64,000 nt of DNA, taken from contig NZ_JAXCHP010000001.1 in the NCBI RefSeq assembly GCF_035984545.1, positions 2,728,001-2,792,000 of the forward strand, given 5' to 3'. The notes under the pieces were generated by a model. That model had not been told where the DNA came from. It saw only the letters and a list, made by a program, of their open reading frames with translations, and did no database searches. Numbering within the stretch: the first letter of the stretch is position 1; every line of letters starts with the position of its first letter. The translations under genes and the position numbers were made by a program. The stretch is from Cryobacterium sp. GrIS_2_6. GTDB lineage: Bacteria; Actinomycetota; Actinomycetes; Actinomycetales; Microbacteriaceae. Shown piece after piece: positions 9,209 to 16,817 of the stretch.

Positions 9209-12200
9209 GACTGGGTGGTCGAACCCGCGGGAGTCTTCGTCGCTGCAGTCCTGGTGGTCGCGGTCTTGGTGGAGGTCCCGGTCTTGCTGACGGCCGGCTT
9301 GCGGACAGCGGTCTTGGTGACTGCGGTCTTCGTGGCCGTGGTCTTCGTGGCCGTGGCCTTCTTCACGGTGGCCTTCTTCACGGTGGCCTTCTTCACGGCG
9401 GGCTTCTTCACGGCGGGCTTCTTGACGGCCGCCGCCTTCACTGCGGGCTTCTTGGCGACCGGTTTCTTGGCCGGGGCCTTCTTCGCGGGCGCCTTCTTGA
9501 CGGCCGGTCCCTTGGCGCGCTTGTCGGCGAGGAGCTGCACGGCCCGGTCGAAATCGATCTCTTCGACCGTCTCGGCCTTCGGGATCGTCGCATTCGTGAC
9601 CCCGTCGGTGACGTAGGCGCCGAATCGGCCGTCCTTGATCTTGATCGCCTTGCCGCTGTCCGGGTCGGGCGTCTCGAATTCCTTCAGGGCGCTCGACGCA
9701 CGCCGCGCACCGTACTTGGGCTGGCTGTAGAGCTCGACCGCTCCGGGCAGGTCGATCTCGAAGATCTGATCCTCGCTGGTGAGCGAGCGGGTGTCGACGC
9801 CCTTCTTCAGGTACGGGCCGAACTTTCCGTTCTGTGCGGTGATCTCGGTCTGCGTTTCGGGGTCGAGGCCGACGACGCGCGGGAGGGCGAGCAGCCGGAG
9901 CGCGGTCTCGAGATCGATCGTCGCGAGGTCCATCGATTTGAACAGCGAGGCGGTGCGCGGCTTGTCGGCGGGGGCGATCTTCTTCGCGGCCGGCTTGCGC
10001 TTGGGCTTCGCTGCGGGAGCGCCGGCGTCCACCAGCTGGGTCACTTCACCGGTGAGCGGGTCGATGGTCTCACCGGCGGACTCGGTCTGGGTTTCGACGA
10101 GCTCGACGACGGCGGGTTCGACGACGGCGGGTGCCGGGTCGAGCTCGGTGACGTACGGGCCGAAACGACCGTCCTTGGCGACGATGTTCTTGCCGGTCTC
10201 CGGGTTGACCCCGATGACGCGGTCGATGACGACGGGCGCGTCGATGAGCTGACGTGCTTTCGCGGGGGTCAGTTCGTCGGGTGCGAGGTCCGGCGGGATG
10301 TTCACCCGGCGCGGCGGGGCATCCGCTGCGGCAGCGGGATCGATGACCTCGAGGTAGGGGCCGTACTTGCCGATGCGGAGGGTGATGTCGTCACCGATCG
10401 GCATCGAGTTGATCGACCGGGCGTCGATCTCGCCCAGGTTGTCGACCACCTGGCGGAGACCGCGGTGCTTCTCCGAGCCGAAGTAGAAGCTGTTGAGCCA
10501 ATCGACGCGGTCGGCCTTGCCGTCGGCGATGCGGTCGAGGTCGTCTTCCATCTCGGCGGTGAAGTCGTATTCGACGAGATCGGTGAAGTATTCCTCGAGC
10601 AGGCGCACCACGGAGAAGGCGATCCAGTTCGGCACGAGCGACTGGCCGCGCGGGGTGACGTAGCCGCGGTCGGTGATCGTGGAGATGATCGAGGCATACG
10701 TCGACGGGCGGCCGATGCCGAGCTCTTCGAGCTTCTTGACGAGGCTCGCCTCCGTGTATCGGGCGGCCGGGGTGGTCTCGTGACCCTTGGCCTCAACCTC
10801 GAGCAGGGACAGTGACTGGCCCTCTTCGAGCGGCGGCAGCTTGGACTCGGTCGGGTCGGTGGGCGCGTTGCGCTCTTCGTCGCGGGATTCCTCGTAGGCG
10901 AGCATGAAGCCGCGGAAGGTGATCACCGTGCCGCTCGCGGAGAACTCGGCGAGCACTCCGGACGCCGCGGGGTGCGGCGAGACGCCGGTCGGGCCTGCGG
11001 CGATGGTGACGGACGCGGTCGAACCGGTCGCGTCGGCCATCTGCGAGGCGACGGTGCGCTTCCAGATCAGGTCGTAGAGGCGGAAGTCGTTGCCGCGGAT
11101 GGTGTTCGCGAGCGAGGAGGGCGTGCGGAAGGTGTCGCCGGAGGGACGGATGGCCTCGTGGGCCTCCTGCGCGTTCTTGCTCTTGCCCTTGTAGAGGCGC
11201 GGCTGGGCCGGAACCGTCTCGGGGCCGTAGAGAGAGGATGCCTGGTTGCGGGCCGCGGTGATCGCCTGCTGCGAGAGCGACGGCGAGTCGGTACGCATAT
11301 AGGTTATGTAACCGTTTTCGTAGAGCGACTGGGCGACGCTCATGGTCTGCCGGGCGGTGAAGCGCAGCTTGCGGGCGGCTTCCTGCTGCAGGGTCGACGT
11401 CGTGAACGGGGCAGCCGGGCTGCGACGGTACGGCTTGGAGGCGACCTTGGTCACGGTGATCGCGACGCTCGGTTCCTTGAGCGCGTCGGCGAGGGCAAGG
11501 GCGGATGCCTCATCGAGCGTCGTCGCCGTGACCTTGGGCTTGAGGCGACCGAGATCGTCGAAGTCGCCGCCGGAGGCGATGCGTTCGCCGTTGAGGCGCA
11601 CGAGCTTGGCCTGGAAAGCGGTATCCTCGCGCGCCGTGCCGGAGGCGAGCTGGGCCGAGAGGTCCCAATAGCCGGCGGAGACGAACGCGAGGCGTTCGCG
11701 TTCACGGTCGACGACGAGCCGGGTCGCGGCGGACTGGACGCGACCGGCGGAGAGGCCGGGACCGACCTTGCGCCAGAGCACGGGGGAAATCTCGTAGCCG
11801 TAGATGCGGTCGAGGATGCGCCGGGTCTCCTGCGCGTCGACGAGGGCGGTGTCGAGGTCGCGGGTATTGTCCTTGGCCTTCAGGATCGCTTCCTTGGTGA
11901 TCTCGTGGAACACCATGCGCTTGACCGGGACCTTGGGCTGGAGGACCTGCAGGAGGTGCCAGGCGATGGCCTCGCCTTCGCGGTCCTCATCAGTTGCGAG
12001 CAGGAGTTCATCGGCCGTCTTCATCGCCCGCTTGAGTTCGGCGACGGTCTTCTTCTTCGCGTCGGAGACGACGTAATACGGCTCGAAGCCGTTGTCGACG
12101 TCGACGGAGAACTTGCCGAGGGGCCCCTTCTTCAGTTCAGGGGGCAGGTTTTTTGGCTCGATCAGGTCCCGAATGTGGCCGACCGAGGACAGGACCTCGT

Positions 12201-12279
12201 AGCCGTCGCCGAGATACGCGGCGATCGACTTCATTTTTGTCGGCGATTCGACAATGACCAGCTTCTTAGTGCCTGGCAC
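9205..12279 (-). CDS. topA: DNA topoisomerase I (type IA), with actinobacterial Lys-rich tail
   Basis: A 1024-residue protein that relaxes negative supercoils. The Toprim domain starts at KLVIVESPTKMKSIA and contains LLATDEDREGEAIAWHL; the catalytic Tyr is in GYITYMRTDSP; VGPGLSAGRVQSAATR is also present. C-terminal TOPRIM_C repeats (DGRFGPYVTE, NGKFGPYLK, DGRFGAYVTD) lead into a tail of about 100 residues of KKAP/KKPAV/KKATV repeats, typical of actinobacterial TopA and used for DNA binding. The start is GTG 12279 with AGAGGAG upstream. Unusually, the reading frame stays open upstream into the TadE-like gene. Confidence 0.93.
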   Translation of the reverse strand: MPGTKKLVIVESPTKMKSIAAYLGDGYEVLSSVGHIRDLIEPKNLPPELKKGPLGKFSVDVDNGFEPYYVVSDAKKKTVAELKRAMKTADELLLATDEDREGEAIAWHLLQVLQPKVPVKRMVFHEITKEAILKAKDNTRDLDTALVDAQETRRILDRIYGYEISPVLWRKVGPGLSAGRVQSAATRLVVDRERERLAFVSAGYWDLSAQLASGTAREDTAFQAKLVRLNGERIASGGDFDDLGRLKPKVTATTLDEASALALADALKEPSVAITVTKVASKPYRRSPAAPFTTSTLQQEAARKLRFTARQTMSVAQSLYENGYITYMRTDSPSLSQQAITAARNQASSLYGPETVPAQPRLYKGKSKNAQEAHEAIRPSGDTFRTPSSLANTIRGNDFRLYDLIWKRTVASQMADATGSTASVTIAAGPTGVSPHPAASGVLAEFSASGTVITFRGFMLAYEESRDEERNAPTDPTESKLPPLEEGQSLSLLEVEAKGHETTPAARYTEASLVKKLEELGIGRPSTYASIISTITDRGYVTPRGQSLVPNWIAFSVVRLLEEYFTDLVEYDFTAEMEDDLDRIADGKADRVDWLNSFYFGSEKHRGLRQVVDNLGEIDARSINSMPIGDDITLRIGKYGPYLEVIDPAAAADAPPRRVNIPPDLAPDELTPAKARQLIDAPVVIDRVIGVNPETGKNIVAKDGRFGPYVTELDPAPAVVEPAVVELVETQTESAGETIDPLTGEVTQLVDAGAPAAKPKRKPAAKKIAPADKPRTASLFKSMDLATIDLETALRLLALPRVVGLDPETQTEITAQNGKFGPYLKKGVDTRSLTSEDQIFEIDLPGAVELYSQPKYGARRASSALKEFETPDPDSGKAIKIKDGRFGAYVTDGVTNATIPKAETVEEIDFDRAVQLLADKRAKGPAVKKAPAKKAPAKKPVAKKPAVKAAAVKKPAVKKPAVKKATVKKATVKKATATKTTATKTAVTKTAVRKPAVSKTGTSTKTATTRTAATKTPAGSTTQS

Positions 12280-12420
12280 CAGACTCCTCTTTATAGGTAT
12301 CGACCCGTTGAAGGGCCAAGGCACACCATACACACAGAAAGATGGTGCCCACCTAATCGGCCACACGTCACACAGGGCTTTGGGGCTTGCCAGCCTCGCC
12401 TGGGTGAGGACAATGGAGGC

Positions 12421-12663
12421 ATGGGTACAGCAGCTACGGGCAGGTACACCGCGAAGCTTACGGACGGCCCCCTCGAAGGCAAGACGATCGCCACCGAGTT
12501 CCTCGAGACGGGCGATATCCGGCCTCGTCTGGAGATTCCCGCGGAGTCCGGTGGCAAGCGCTACCTCTATACCCGCGGCGCCGGCTTGGAGTTCGACTCC
12601 ACGGAGTTTCCCGAGAGGCCGACGGCCGTCGACTACCGCTACCTCGAGGCCATTTTCGACTGA
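12421..12663 (+). CDS. Small conserved actinobacterial protein, function unknown
   Basis: An 80-residue acidic protein beginning MGTAATGRYTAKLTDGPLEG and ending YRYLEAIFD. GGAGG precedes the ATG closely. It resembles a small hypothetical protein I associate with actinobacterial genomes; no catalytic motif or membrane segment is visible. It is divergent from topA (142-base gap) and convergent with the tad operon, whose last gene has no stop on the other strand and therefore remains open antisense to this gene. Confidence 0.6.
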   Translation: MGTAATGRYTAKLTDGPLEGKTIATEFLETGDIRPRLEIPAESGGKRYLYTRGAGLEFDSTEFPERPTAVDYRYLEAIFD

Positions 12664-13170
12664 GCCGGCCGCTCCGCCCCGGTCGGTCCCGGGCGAAGCT
12701 CCGCCTCCCGGCGCACCCGTCGAACCCGGTGGACCGGCCCTGGCGCGTGCTCTCAGGTTCCAGCCGAGAAATTCACGTGTGACCGTGACGCTCGCGATCG
12801 GGCCGACCGTTGTGCAGAGCGCCACGGATGCCCCGTCGAGGGCCGCGATCTCGGCCGCGGCCTGGCAGGGCACCCCGGCCACGAGTCCCGACAGCGTGTC
12901 CGCTGCGGCGAGCGCCGCGGCATCCGCCGCCGCCCGCACGGACTGGCCGACGATGAGCACCGCGACGAACGGGAGCAGGAGCGCGGTCAGCAGCACGACC
13001 GCCCCGAGGATGCCCACTGCGAGCACCGACCCGGAGCCGCGATCGCCCGCGGCCGGGGGTGGTTCCGCGACGCCGGCCATGCGGACGGGCGCCCGCCCGT
13101 GGTGTCGGCTGGTGCCGGTGCCGGTGCCGGTGCCGGGAGTGTCGGCGCCCGACGGGCGGGTGTGCGTCAC
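12664..13170 (-). CDS. TadE-like pilus/secretion protein (Rv3654c-like), 3' end uncertain
   Basis: Begins at GTG 13170, sharing GTGA with the stop of the preceding TadE gene. A roughly 40-residue basic Gly/Thr-rich leader precedes DRGSGSVLAVG, a membrane helix (AVVLLTALLLPFVAVLIVG) and RAAADAAALAAADTL, the signature of the TadE-like protein found beside helicase/secretion clusters (Rv3654c in M. tuberculosis). Family homology should end near RARARAGPPGS at about 12720. No in-frame stop follows: the frame remains open through 12664 and across the gap into topA. The end given is arbitrary. Confidence 0.65.
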
Positions 13171-13565
13171 GCGGCGCCTCCGAGCGCGCAGGAGCCCGCC
13201 GTCACGGTGATCCCGAGCGCGGCGGGAGCGCTCAGCCGGGCGCACACCGCGTCACCGCGCTGGTCCACCGAGACGGCCGCGTCGCCGACGAGTTGCCGGG
13301 CCAGACTGGTCGCGTGGTCCAGCCCGTCGCCCCTGGCGAGGGACCGGGCGGCCTGGGCCGCGGCATCCGCCAGCCGGACCTGCTGACCGCCGACCTGCAC
13401 CCCGCCGAGGCAGAGCAGCAGCACGAGGAGCACGGCCGGAATGACGGCGGCGAACTCGGCCGTGATGCTGCCGCCCTCGGCCGGGACGCTGCTCCCATGG
13501 CTGCGGGTCGCACCACAGGCCGCGGCACGGGATGCGTCCCTCCGGCTACCCCACCGTGAGGGCAT
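13167..13565 (-). CDS. TadE-family pilus assembly protein
   Basis: A 132-residue protein with a hydrophilic leader, then GGSITAEFAAVIPAVLLVLLLCLGG (helix about residues 33-57; ITAEFA is the TadE signature) and VRLADAAAQAARSLAR. It matches the Rv3655c-type pseudopilin of actinobacterial tad loci and should be membrane-anchored with its C-terminus outside. The start at ATG 13565 overlaps the end of the Flp gene by 20 bases, which suggests coupling. It contains two Cys in the C-terminal half that could pair. Confidence 0.78.
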   Translation of the reverse strand: MPSRWGSRRDASRAAACGATRSHGSSVPAEGGSITAEFAAVIPAVLLVLLLCLGGVQVGGQQVRLADAAAQAARSLARGDGLDHATSLARQLVGDAAVSVDQRGDAVCARLSAPAALGITVTAGSCALGGAA

Positions 13566-13752
13566 GGCGCACCAGCTCGGTGAGGATGCCGCGCACTTCG
13601 TCTCCCCGAAGGATGAGGATGAGCAATCCCGCGAAGCCGACGGCCGCCATCGTGGCGATCACGTACTCGGCGGTCGCGGCGCCCGCATCCTCCCGCAGGC
13701 GCCTGATGGCCCGGTGGGGTCGTCGTTTCACCGTGTCTGTGGTGCTCGGCAT
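13546..13752 (-). CDS. Flp-type pilin-like small membrane protein (DUF4244)
   Basis: A 68-residue protein: a basic N-terminus (KRRPHRAIRRLREDAG), ATAEYVIATMAAVGFAGLLILIL as a single transmembrane helix, and a short C-terminal tail. AATAEYVI is the DUF4244/Flp processing-site pattern, with Glu near position +5. The start is ATG 13752 with GAGGAG upstream. In this family it is the probable pilus subunit of the tad operon (Rv3656c-like). Confidence 0.8.
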   Translation of the reverse strand: MPSTTDTVKRRPHRAIRRLREDAGAATAEYVIATMAAVGFAGLLILILRGDEVRGILTELVRHALTVG

Positions 13753-14034
13753 CTGTTCTTCTCCTCTCGCGTCGATCGACGCGGTTGTCCGGCGGCACGA
13801 TCGGTTCCAGATTCGCCCGCCAAACACCGAATCCCGCGGTCGATCCGGATTCGGTGGACAACGCCGCCCAACGCGGCCCCGTTGAGGACGCCCGCCCCGT
13901 TGGATCGCGAGAGTGCCGGGAGGAGGCGATTTTTGTTCCGCGACGACCAATTTCAGAAAGGGGTTACCTTTGGCGAATGATGAGCGTAGTGTCTTCCCAA
14001 CGGCACCCACAAGGGTCCGGGGAACGAGGCGCTG

Positions 14035-14139
14035 ATGGCAGACAAATCCCCTAAGAAGAGCACCGGCAAGACTGCCGCAGCGAAGACTCTGAAGGAAAAA
14101 CGCGCCGACAAGAAAGCTCGTCCGGAGCGCAAGGACTAG
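14035..14139 (+). CDS. Small Lys-rich protein (34 residues), function unknown
   Basis: ATG 14035 opens a 34-residue frame, MADKSPKKSTGKTAAAKTLK and so on, ending KARPERKD. GAGG lies upstream and a rho-independent terminator lies 30 bases after the stop, so the unit looks complete. It is highly basic, with no membrane segment. Small Lys-rich proteins of this kind recur in Microbacteriaceae; a nucleic-acid-binding role is only a guess. Confidence 0.6.
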   Translation: MADKSPKKSTGKTAAAKTLKEKRADKKARPERKD

Positions 14140-14168
14140 AGCAGCTGGACAATTTCACCGTGACTTCG

Positions 14169-14201
14169 AAAGAGCCGGGCCCTCTGGTCCGGCTCTTTTT
14201 T
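14169..14201 (+). terminator. Rho-independent terminator after the small Lys-rich gene
   Basis: A ten-base stem (14169-14178 with 14189-14198), a ten-base loop and a T run to 14201. It separates the plus-strand small gene from the convergent tad operon. Confidence 0.85.
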
Positions 14202-14236
14202 CGTGCCCGGGTCTTTTCCGCGCCCGGCTGCCCCGG

Positions 14237-15268
14237 CTAGAACTCCGAGAGCGTCGTCGACAGAACCGTCACGAGGAGTGGAACCACGCCGAGCAGCATG
14301 AAGGCGGGCAGGACACACACCCCGAGGGGAACCAGAAGGGCGATCCCGAGGGTGACCGCCCGCCGCTGGCCCGCAGTCCGGGCGTCGCGGCGCAGCTGCT
14401 CGGCCTCACTGCGCAGGAGCTCGGCGGCGGGCACGCCGGCGCGCACGGCCAGGTCCAGCACCCGGTCCCCGGCGGTGCGCCGGTCACCGTCGACAGGGAG
14501 ATAGCGGTCGAGCGCCTCGGTCACCAGGGCCTGGGCGCGGTCGACCGAACCGCCGCCGCTCATCGCGATCGCGGTCAGGTCCAGGTCGAGGCCCGGCGTC
14601 GGGGTTCGGGCCCGTGCCCGCCGGAGCAGCCGACGATTCCACCGGCTCCCCGCGAGCATGAGTCCGGTACCGCTGCCGAGGCACAGCCAGCCCGGTACGG
14701 TCAGGAACAGCGTCGCGACGGTGTTGAACCCGAGCAGCACACCGAAGAGGATCCCGACGAGCGGCAGGACGGCGACCAGCCGGGCGGTCGCGGCCGGGCC
14801 GGCCAGCGCCGTCTCGAGGTCCGCGTGCAGCCGACCGAGGTCGCGCAGGCTGGCCGCGAGCTGACGCAGGCATGCGGCGAGCGGCGCCCCGGACCGGGTC
14901 GCCACCTCCCACGCGGCGGCGACCGCCAACCAGGCATCGCCCGACTGCCCGCCAACGGCCCGCGCCTCCCCCGCAATGGCCTCCGCAACGCTGTCCCCGC
15001 GGCTCGCGGCGAGACCGGCGGCGCGCACGACACGGATGCCGACGGCCGGCGAATCGCCACCCGCCCGGTTCACCCGCGGTCGCCTCCGATCCGCACCCTT
15101 CGGGACGGCACGAGAGGCGGCCGGGCCGGCGCCCTCGTCCAGGTATCCCCATGCGTTCACGGGCGACACCCCCGCCGAGAGGAGCACGGCCAGCCGCTGC
15201 ACGATCCGGGCCGCGTCCTCGATGTCGGCGTCCCCGCGGGCTTGCTGCACCGGTCCTCGGCCTATCAC
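14237..15268 (-). CDS. Type II secretion F / TadB-TadC-like platform protein (single fused gene)
   Basis: A 343-residue membrane protein. The N-terminal part (LAVLLSAGVSPVNAWGYLDE) and the later RSGAPLAACLRQLAASL are the cytoplasmic GspF-type helices; transmembrane helices lie near residues 165-185 (VAVLPLVGILFGVLLGF), 190-210 and 315-340. In mycobacteria two genes (Rv3657c/Rv3658c) cover this function; here one gene contains both halves. Start ATG 15268 shares ATGA with the tadA stop. It forms the inner-membrane platform of the Flp pilus. Confidence 0.8.
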   Translation of the reverse strand: MIGRGPVQQARGDADIEDAARIVQRLAVLLSAGVSPVNAWGYLDEGAGPAASRAVPKGADRRRPRVNRAGGDSPAVGIRVVRAAGLAASRGDSVAEAIAGEARAVGGQSGDAWLAVAAAWEVATRSGAPLAACLRQLAASLRDLGRLHADLETALAGPAATARLVAVLPLVGILFGVLLGFNTVATLFLTVPGWLCLGSGTGLMLAGSRWNRRLLRRARARTPTPGLDLDLTAIAMSGGGSVDRAQALVTEALDRYLPVDGDRRTAGDRVLDLAVRAGVPAAELLRSEAEQLRRDARTAGQRRAVTLGIALLVPLGVCVLPAFMLLGVVPLLVTVLSTTLSEF

Positions 15269-16390
15269 GGGGCGCCCCCGACCGGCACGGCCACCAGCAG
15301 CCCGCGGGCGTCGAGCTCGAACCGGCCGAGCTGCGCGAGCCTGCGCTCACCGCGGCGGCGCTCGAGGTGCAGCACGAGGCCGATCGCGCTGACCGCCTGC
15401 CGGGCGACGGCCGCCTGGCTCATCCCGGCGAGCGCCCCGAGGGCCTCAAGCCGGGCGGGCACGTCGCCCAGGGAGTTCGCGTGCAGGGTGCCCGCACCAC
15501 CGTCATGACCGGTGTTGAGAGCGGCGAGCAGTTCGCGGAGTTCGCCGCCGCGGCATTCGCCGAGCACCAGCCGGTCCGGGCGCATCCGCAGGGCCTCGCG
15601 GAGCAACGCGTCCAGGCCGACCCGCCCGGCGCCCTCGAGGTTCGGCTGCCGCGATTCGAGCGCCACGACGTGGGGGTATAGATAACTGAAGTTCGGCGAC
15701 GTCCTCGATGACGACGATGCGTTCCCCCGGCGGCGCTTCGCCGAGAAGTGCTGCCAGCAGGGTGGTCTTGCCGCTGCCGGCCGCCCCGGTCACGAGCAGG
15801 TTCTCCCGGCCGTGCACCGCGGCACGCAGCCGGTCGCTGAGCGCGAGGCCCGCCGCCCCGGAGCCGAACAGGCCCGCGGCGGCGAGCGCGTCCAGTCGCG
15901 GCCGGTCGGGCCGCGGCAGCCGGATCGAGAGCAGGGTACCCGTGCTCGACACCGGCGGCAGCACGGCGTGCACGCGGATGCCGTCGGCCAGCCGCACATC
16001 GACGCACGGGCTCGCCTCGTCGATGTGCCGGCCGCCGAGGGCGATCAGCCGCACGGCGAGCGCCCGCACCTCGGCCTCGGCGCACCGCCAGCCCGGCTCG
16101 CGCACCGGACCGAGGCCCGCATCGACCCAGAGGCCGGCCTCGCCGTTCACGAACAGGTCGGTCACTCCGGCGGATGCCGCGTACCGCGCGAGCAGGCCCA
16201 GTCCGGTCAGGTCCCGCCCGGGCACCGGCCCCGTCACCGACGCGCGCTCGCCCGGGTCGGCGACCTCGGGCATCCGCTCATGGCTGAGCGACGGGACGGC
16301 GACGAACGGTTGCACCATGACCCGAAAGTATCCGGCGATGAGCTCGTGGGCGGGGGCCACAACCCAGGCTGGGGACACTTCGCCCTGCAC
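15265..16390 (-). pseudogene. TadA/CpaF-type secretion ATPase, interrupted by a one-base frameshift
   Basis: Together the two frames give a normal 350-residue TadA ATPase that powers Flp pilus assembly. Frame 1 (16390 to about 15680) carries the N-terminal domain, GAAGSGKTTLLAALL (Walker A) and VIEDVAELQL. Frame 2 (about 15680 to 15265) continues with HVVALESRQPNLEGAG, RMRPDRLVLGECRG (Walker B region) and LHANSLGD. The break is at the run of five G at 15672-15676 (C on the coding strand); four would restore ELQLSIPHVVALE. Start could be ATG 16390, 16318 or 16273. True mutation, slippage or a sequence error are all possible. Confidence 0.8.
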
Positions 16391-16409
16391 GACGATTGTG
16401 GAGGACGCG

Positions 16410-16475
16410 CCGGGGAACTGCCGGAAAACTTCCGGATAACGGCCCGGGAACTTCCAGGAAACGGCCGGAAAACCG
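16410..16475. repeat. Six tandem 11-bp direct repeats upstream of the tad operon
   Basis: Six consecutive 11-base units with consensus CCGGaaAACtt (starts at 16410, 16421, 16432, 16443, 16454, 16465). CC begins every unit and AAC occupies bases 7-9 of all six; the period does not drift. The array sits between the 6C RNA terminator and the first possible tadA start, where a promoter or operator would be. Confidence 0.8.
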
Positions 16476-16485
16476 CCTGGTCGTT

Positions 16486-16590
16486 AAAAAAAGGGGGGCG
16501 GCACCTATTGGGGGGAACAGGTGCCGCCTCGGCATCACGCTGATTGGGGGGAACCAAACGTGATGCAGGTCAAAACTTTCGTTCGGACGT
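16486..16590 (-). ncRNA. 6C RNA (actinobacterial small RNA with two C6-loop hairpins)
   Basis: On the minus strand two hairpins follow each other: stem 16566-16559/16539-16532 (8 bp, perfect) and stem 16528-16519/16506-16497 (10 bp, perfect). Both loops contain GTTCCCCCCAAT, with six C. The second stem is followed by C's and a run of seven T (16492-16486), a terminator. This is the layout of the 6C RNA family. Location beside the tad genes matches the M. tuberculosis copy next to Rv3660c. The 5' end is approximate; a TACACT-like -10 lies upstream. Confidence 0.85.
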
Positions 16591-16630
16591 GTCCAAGTGT
16601 ATAAGGAAAATCAAGATGCGCAAGTCCCCC

Positions 16631-16652
16631 GTGTCCTCATAAATGAGGACAC
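16631..16652. promoter_or_regulatory. Perfect 22-bp palindrome between the 6C RNA and acs
   Basis: GTGTCCTCAT-AA-ATGAGGACAC, ten-base arms around a two-base centre. Too short a loop for a good terminator and no T tract follows, so an operator for a dimeric repressor or activator is likely. It lies upstream of both the minus-strand 6C RNA and the plus-strand acs gene and could serve either. I do not recognise the regulator. Confidence 0.6.
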
Positions 16653-16817
16653 GGAGACGCGGCCCCCATTCAGGGGTGACCTCCGATGATCGTCAGGAGT
16701 TCTCCGGAGGGAGAGCCGCTCCGCAATTCCCCGCAACGTGAGTTCGCGGATCGTCAGGGTATGGTGCACGAGCGGCTTGTTACGCACCCGGCCGTCATCG
16801 CAAAGGAGCGACAAGCT

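Noticed and set aside
9199..10815. 538-codon plus-strand frame opposite topA
   Set aside because: Its Gly/Leu-rich repeats are the reverse reading of the TopA Lys-rich tail codons.
13099..13140. GGTGCC-type hexamer run in the TadE-like leader
   Set aside because: A short low-complexity coding repeat (Gly-Thr), with no sign of separate function.
16497..16566. The two G-rich-loop hairpins as plain terminators of the acs side
   Set aside because: The identical C6 loops on the minus strand and the single T run after the second stem fit a 6C RNA better.
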